A stretch of 22,178 nt of DNA from Irpex lacteus (Eukaryota > Basidiomycota > Agaricomycetes > Polyporales > Irpicaceae), in NCBI GenBank assembly GCA_001986395.2, contig MQVO02000146.1, positions 1-22,178 of the forward strand, in the 5' to 3' direction. Made by a program: the position numbers and the translations under genes. Under the pieces are notes generated by a model, which worked only from the letters and a program-made list of their open reading frames with translations, ran no database searches and was not told the DNA's origin. Positions 18,479 to 22,178 of this stretch are shown here, in pieces; within the stretch, counting starts at the first letter, position 1; the number at the start of each line of letters is the position of its first letter.

Positions 18479-18791
18479 GTACCTCCCCTATTCTTTTTAT
18501 TAATAATTACCTTCATTTGTTCGATCCACCGCATGTAGCTGTGAAGCTTCAGTCCTGTCAGAGGGTGAAGCCCGGAGAATAGAAGAAAGTAACCACTGTT
18601 GTCAGATCCCGTAGTGAAGTCATAACCAAAGTATTATAACCATCTGATGTGTGAATCTTTACACGAGTGTTAAATAGTAGCCGCAGTGCTTCAAACAGTA
18701 CTAGATGTGGACGTTGCTTCAGACTAAAACAGAAATCACCGTTGGACTTAATATGGAAGGATCCTTCAGCAATAGTAAATCCTACTACCAT
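18475..18791 (-). pseudogene. LAGLIDADG homing endonuclease fragment, frameshifted
   Basis: Minus strand: VVGFTIAEGSFHIKSNGDF, then FSLKQRPHLVLFEALRLLF, then SDGYNTLVMTSLRDL. GFTIAEGSF is the first LAGLIDADG-type helix with its acidic catalytic residue (Glu here). The frame stops at TGA (18558) but shifting frame near 18575 gives SGLHPLTGLKLHSYMRWIEQ up to TAA at 18475, the normal domain end. Such enzymes cut intronless alleles to spread introns. The N-terminal side is replaced by a family A hairpin half that ends exactly where the motif begins. No flanking exon; a dead remnant. Confidence 0.85.
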
Positions 18792-18824
18792 CCAAAAAAA
18801 CTAGTTAGAATTATTTTAGGGTAC
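18792..18824. repeat. Half family A hairpin joined to the LAGLIDADG fragment
   Basis: ccaaaaaaactagttagaatt then attttagggt. The other half is missing. Confidence 0.6.
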
Positions 18825-18865
18825 AGACTGTGTAATTTATTTAATTTTATTTTAAGTAGAGGGTC
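18825..18865 (+). repeat. 41-bp direct repeat at breakpoints, copy 1
   Basis: agactgtgtaatttattt... through ttaagtagagggtc; identical copy at 19656-19696. Its core (attttattttaagta) is also found at the end of the nad4 piece (18468-18481) and at 21985-22000 between the cox1 piece and the 178-bp repeat. Confidence 0.85.
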
Positions 18866-19417
18866 TATTTAACAATATAATTCTAACTAATACCCTTTGT
18901 GGAATATGGATAGACTAAGTAAATAGCTATCTTATTATTTATTCTAATTCTCTTTAACCTAAAGGATAATAAATACTCTATTTATTTAACTGAGTGTCCT
19001 CCCTCCAATTAACTTGGGTTCCAAAGAGTTAAGATTAGTACTAGAGGGATTCCCCCTTGTGTCCTCCCTCCAATTAACTTACAAATAATAACTAAAGAAT
19101 CAGAGTCCCAAAAACACTAGGAATTAGAATTCATTCTAATTAGTTTTTTGGGGGATTGTTAGAATAAGAATAAATTTAATTAAACAATTAAAATAAATTA
19201 ATGTTTGTTCTCTCAAAGATGAGTAAAGTTAAAGAATTTAAAGGGAGCTAGCGATTAATAATAAATAATCTTAGAATAATATTTTTATAATTATTTAACT
19301 CTTTTCCCTACTCTATTTATTTAACTCTTCAAAAGAATAATAGTTTATTGTAATCACTCTCCACTCCACTTTAGTGGCTAGTGGCTTAATAAATTATTTA
19401 ATTATTTTGGTAGGGGT
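18866..19417. other. Spacer with short repeats
   Basis: No gene. Contains a 22-bp direct repeat (gtgtcctccctccaattaac at 18994-19015 and 19059-19080), a family A hairpin (19107-19154) and a GC module ctccactccacttt...gtggctagtgg (19361-19386). Confidence 0.5.
19107..19154. repeat. Family A hairpin
   Basis: cccaaaaacactaggaatta...ctaattagttttttggggg; shares the AAAAACACTAG variant with the rnl copy. Confidence 0.8.
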
Positions 19418-19445
19418 TATTAAAATTTAATTAAATTTTAATTAG
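19418..19445. repeat. Family B palindrome, short variant
   Basis: ttattaaaatttaatt...aaattttaattag, one central repeat shorter than the 35-bp copies. Confidence 0.55.
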
Positions 19446-19455
19446 GGCACCTATA

Positions 19456-19686
19456 ATAACATTAAGACAAACTGATCTGATAGTTATAGTAGCTTAGAGT
19501 TCTTTATCTCATATGGCTGTATGTATATTAAGTATATTCTCTTATAGTATCACAGGTTTAACTGGTAGTTTAGTATTATCAGTAGCTCATGGTTTTGTAT
19601 CATCAGGTCTACTTATTAAAGTAGGAGAAAGGGGAATAAGATTAAAAAGAAAGAAAGACTGTGTAATTTATTTAATTTTATTTTAA
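19456..19686 (+). pseudogene. nad4: nad4 middle-part fragment
   Basis: Reads ITLRQTDLIVIVA, then TAG where ND4 has Tyr, then SSLSHMAVCILSIFSYSITG, LTGSLVLSVAHGFVSSGLL. This is the strongly conserved ND4 core (TLRQTDLK..IAYSSVSHM, LVLSLAHGFVS.ALF) carrying the channel helices. Homology fades after about 19626 and the frame runs into the 41-bp repeat and stops at TAA 19684. It lacks both ends and has a nonsense change, so it is dead. Confidence 0.88.
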
Positions 19687-19696
19687 GTAGAGGGTC
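19656..19696 (+). repeat. 41-bp direct repeat at breakpoints, copy 2
   Basis: Identical to 18825-18865; truncates the second nad4 piece. Confidence 0.85.
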
Positions 19697-20135
19697 CCCC
19701 TATTAAATTTTATTTATTATCATAGCAATATATTTCTTATCTTATTACATCTTTATTAATTTAATTCATTTTATTTATTTTACACTTATAAATAGTAAAC
19801 AATAATATTCCGTTTATATTAGTTATAAATCAAATTAAAAATAGCAATCAATCCTATACACTAACCATTTTATGGAATTGTAGTATACCTAGCTATTTTA
19901 AAACAAATTATTATAATTTAATATAAACAAAAATTTAATATATAAAAATGGAAAATATATTAAAAAAAGGGAGGGTGTGATTTTTAATTAAATCAGCTAC
20001 AGTACATCAATCTTTAAAATTAAAAAATTTTTACCCAAGGGACACTCTTATTTTACCAAAGAAAATAGTGATAAAAAGAAGAGTGACTTTATTATTTTTC
20101 TTCAATTAACTATATTTTTATTCTTTAACATTACT

Positions 20136-20181
20136 CCCCAAAAAACTAGTTAGAATTATTTCTAATTCCTAGTTTTTTGGG
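20136..20181. repeat. Family A hairpin
   Basis: ccccaaaaaactagttagaa...aattcctagttttttggg, oriented opposite to most other copies. Confidence 0.8.
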
Positions 20182-20590
20182 TCATTATTATTTATTATAA
20201 TAGTTAAAATAACTTTATTATCTTTATTTTTCTTTATATTCTCTTTAATCTTTAGCTTTACTCAAAAGGGGCTAGTCGTAGTTCAAATGATCTAGTTTTA
20301 GTTAGTTAAATAAAGAAGATAGTAAAGTTACCTCTTCGATCTTTAGTTTCACTCATTAGACTGATTGCTAAAGTTCAAATTATTAATAGTTTGGGAATAT
20401 AAACAAAAATTAAATATATAAAATGGAAGACTAACCGTCCACCTATTTTTTTTATTATCTAATTTATTTTGTTCCCTCCCTCCCTAATTCTTTTATTTAA
20501 ATATAATATAAAATTTTACTATAATTCCTTACAAAAATAATGTAGACTTAGTTGCTCACTTAATCTTATTTACTTTATTTACTTAACCTT

Positions 20591-20630
20591 CCCCAAAAAA
20601 CTAATTATTTCTAATTCCTAGTTTTTTGGG
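20591..20630. repeat. Family A hairpin
   Basis: ccccaaaaaactaattattt...ttcctagttttttggg. Confidence 0.8.
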
Positions 20631-20763
20631 ATTAGCTAATTCAACTAAACTATTTTTTAATAAACTAACTAATGGTACTATAATTAAGAAATGTGCAAAG
20701 TATAGAACTGTATTTATTTGTTAAAATTCTATAAATGAAAACTCTATAAATAAAATTTTTACG

Positions 20764-20979
20764 TTGCTCCACCTCCTAGATAAAGGACAAATTGGAGGTA
20801 CTGTTTACGGACGTTATGTTTCTTTAGTTTATACTTTATTCATGGAAAAACAAAATAATATTGTAACAGCCAATAAGAGATTATATCCTTTTACAGAAGT
20901 GAATCCGTTTATGAGTTGGAGTGAGAAATTGTCAATGGTTTTATACGGTGATTCACCTGAAGCTAAGATCTTAAGGTAA
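20764..20979 (+). CDS. Unidentified 71-aa ORF, probably a gene fragment
   Basis: TTG-initiated frame to TAA. The product, LHLLDKGQIGGTVYGRYVS, VYTLFMEKQNNIVTANKRLY and TEVNPFMSWSEKLSMVLYGD, has a normal soluble-protein composition and uses TGG for its only Trp, so it looks like genuine coding sequence rather than spacer. No ATG lies at the front and upstream sequence is spacer-like, so it is likely the 3' end of a larger gene, perhaps plasmid-derived. I do not recognise the family. Confidence 0.4.
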   Translation: MLHLLDKGQIGGTVYGRYVSLVYTLFMEKQNNIVTANKRLYPFTEVNPFMSWSEKLSMVLYGDSPEAKILR

Positions 20980-21509
20980 AATATAATTTACCATTTATAT
21001 ATACCTATAGTTAATTCTCTAATAATAATTTAATATAAAGATTAATAAATGCTAGTTAAAGTTTAATAGAGTTATATTTGGAATAGTAATAAATGAGTTA
21101 TTAAATAAATTAGTATATCAGTGCAAAGTAAATAAAAAGTGAAAGAGAGAGTATAATTCTTTAGTCTTGCACAGAAAAAGAAAAAGAGTAAAGTAAAAAA
21201 AAAATCCTAGCAATAAGCTTATATAAAAATAACTATCTGTTTTTTAGTTGGAAATGGATTAGAGTTGTCATAAAGTTATAGGGCATATGTAACTAAGTAG
21301 TGCAGTGGTAAGAGGAAAGTGTGTATAGATTAAATATAATAAAAAATTAAAGTAGTGATATAAATTAAAATTATTTATTTTAACAGATTAAAATTTTACT
21401 ATATTTATTTTCTTTAGTAAAGATTATTTACAAGGATAGGAGGATAAATCAAGAGAGTCAGTAATTAATTATCTAAGTTATACAGTTTACTTCTATGAAC
21501 CTATACCCT
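20980..21509. other. A/T-rich spacer
   Basis: No gene seen. cttaaggtaaaatataatt at the end of the preceding ORF (20968-20989) recurs at 21583-21601, bracketing this spacer and the next hairpin. Confidence 0.45.
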
Positions 21510-21570
21510 CCCCAAAAAACATCCCCAAAAACTAGGTATTATAAATAATTCTAACTAGTTTTTTTGGGGA
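21510..21570. repeat. Family A hairpin with a duplicated left arm
   Basis: ccccaaaaaacat is followed by ccccaaaaactaggtatt and the normal right arm ctaactagtttttttgggg. Confidence 0.8.
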
Positions 21571-21620
21571 TTATTTCTACTCTTAAGGTAAAATATAATT
21601 AGAGCTGCAACCCTAGAATA

Positions 21621-22178
<558 letters not shown>

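Larger units (their letters stand above)
19697..20763. other. A/T-rich spacer with hairpins and a short direct repeat
   Basis: No clear gene. Family A hairpins at 20136-20181 and 20591-20630. A ~32-bp imperfect direct repeat atataaacaaaaattt...aaatgga at 19921-19952 and 20398-20427. 20637-20723 on the plus strand reads [20 protein letters not shown], possibly another gene scrap. Confidence 0.45.

Noticed and set aside
21270..21330. tRNA-like string (gtgcagtggtaagagg)
   Set aside because: A D-arm-like sequence only; no anticodon stem, T-arm or acceptor pairing.
686..21570. CRISPR array interpretation of the many repeats
   Set aside because: Repeats are palindromic, irregularly spaced (tens to thousands of bp), differ in sequence and lie within rRNA genes; this is a mitochondrial genome.

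Overview
The window is fungal mitochondrial DNA, most likely from a basidiomycete (Agaricomycetes-like). The evidence is strong A+T richness, genes on both strands, a 48-aa atp8, small and large mitochondrial rRNAs, typical mitochondrial tRNAs, fragments of nad4 and cox1, and LAGLIDADG intron-ORF debris. TGA reads as Trp (genetic code 4). An RT gene runs through one in-frame TGA into a conserved C-terminus, and two further ORFs exist only if TGA is sense.

Layout. 1-382 (-): end of an unidentified membrane-protein gene that leaves the window. 760-3935 (+): decayed copy of a retroelement, with a frameshifted RT pseudogene (1355-3623) carrying two small insertions. 4246-4854 (+): trnA, trnF, trnT. 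5578-5724 (+): atp8. 6085-6233 (+): a broken or interrupted Val-like tRNA. 6532-6828 (+): a code-4-only ORF with a possible rps3/VAR1-like motif. 6905-8615 (+): rns. 9518-13080 (-): intact copy of the retroelement, comprising a 751-aa RT with hydrophobic ends, about 640 bp of structured sequence after it, and a structured leader plus a code-4-only membrane ORF before it. 13208-13521 (-): trnQ, trnE, trnM. 14760-17880 (-): rnl. 17900-22178: a graveyard of gene pieces (two nad4 pieces, a cox1 exon piece, two or three LAGLIDADG pieces) joined at short repeats, with a 178-bp direct repeat.

Three families of small palindromes are spread through the window. Family A is a ~48-bp hairpin (CCCCAAAAAACTAG... 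...CTAGTTTTTTTGGGG) with about 20 copies, including one in rns, one in rnl and one in the RT pseudogene. Family B is a 35-bp A/T palindrome found in the RT pseudogene with a 4-bp flanking duplication (GTAC) and nested in two family A hairpins. Family C is poly-T/poly-A hairpins closed by CC/GG. GC-rich mini-modules (cccac/gtggg type) sit inside or beside these.

The most unusual item is the RT pair: one intact and one decayed copy, opposite strands, either side of the atp8-rns block. They share a group II-like RT core, no visible HNH nuclease, hydrophobic segments at both ends, and a conserved C-terminal domain (GESDSIL...GYIN) beyond the TGA. I could not find a group II domain V or exon around either copy, so this may be a free-standing mitochondrial retroelement. 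That is inference, not proof.
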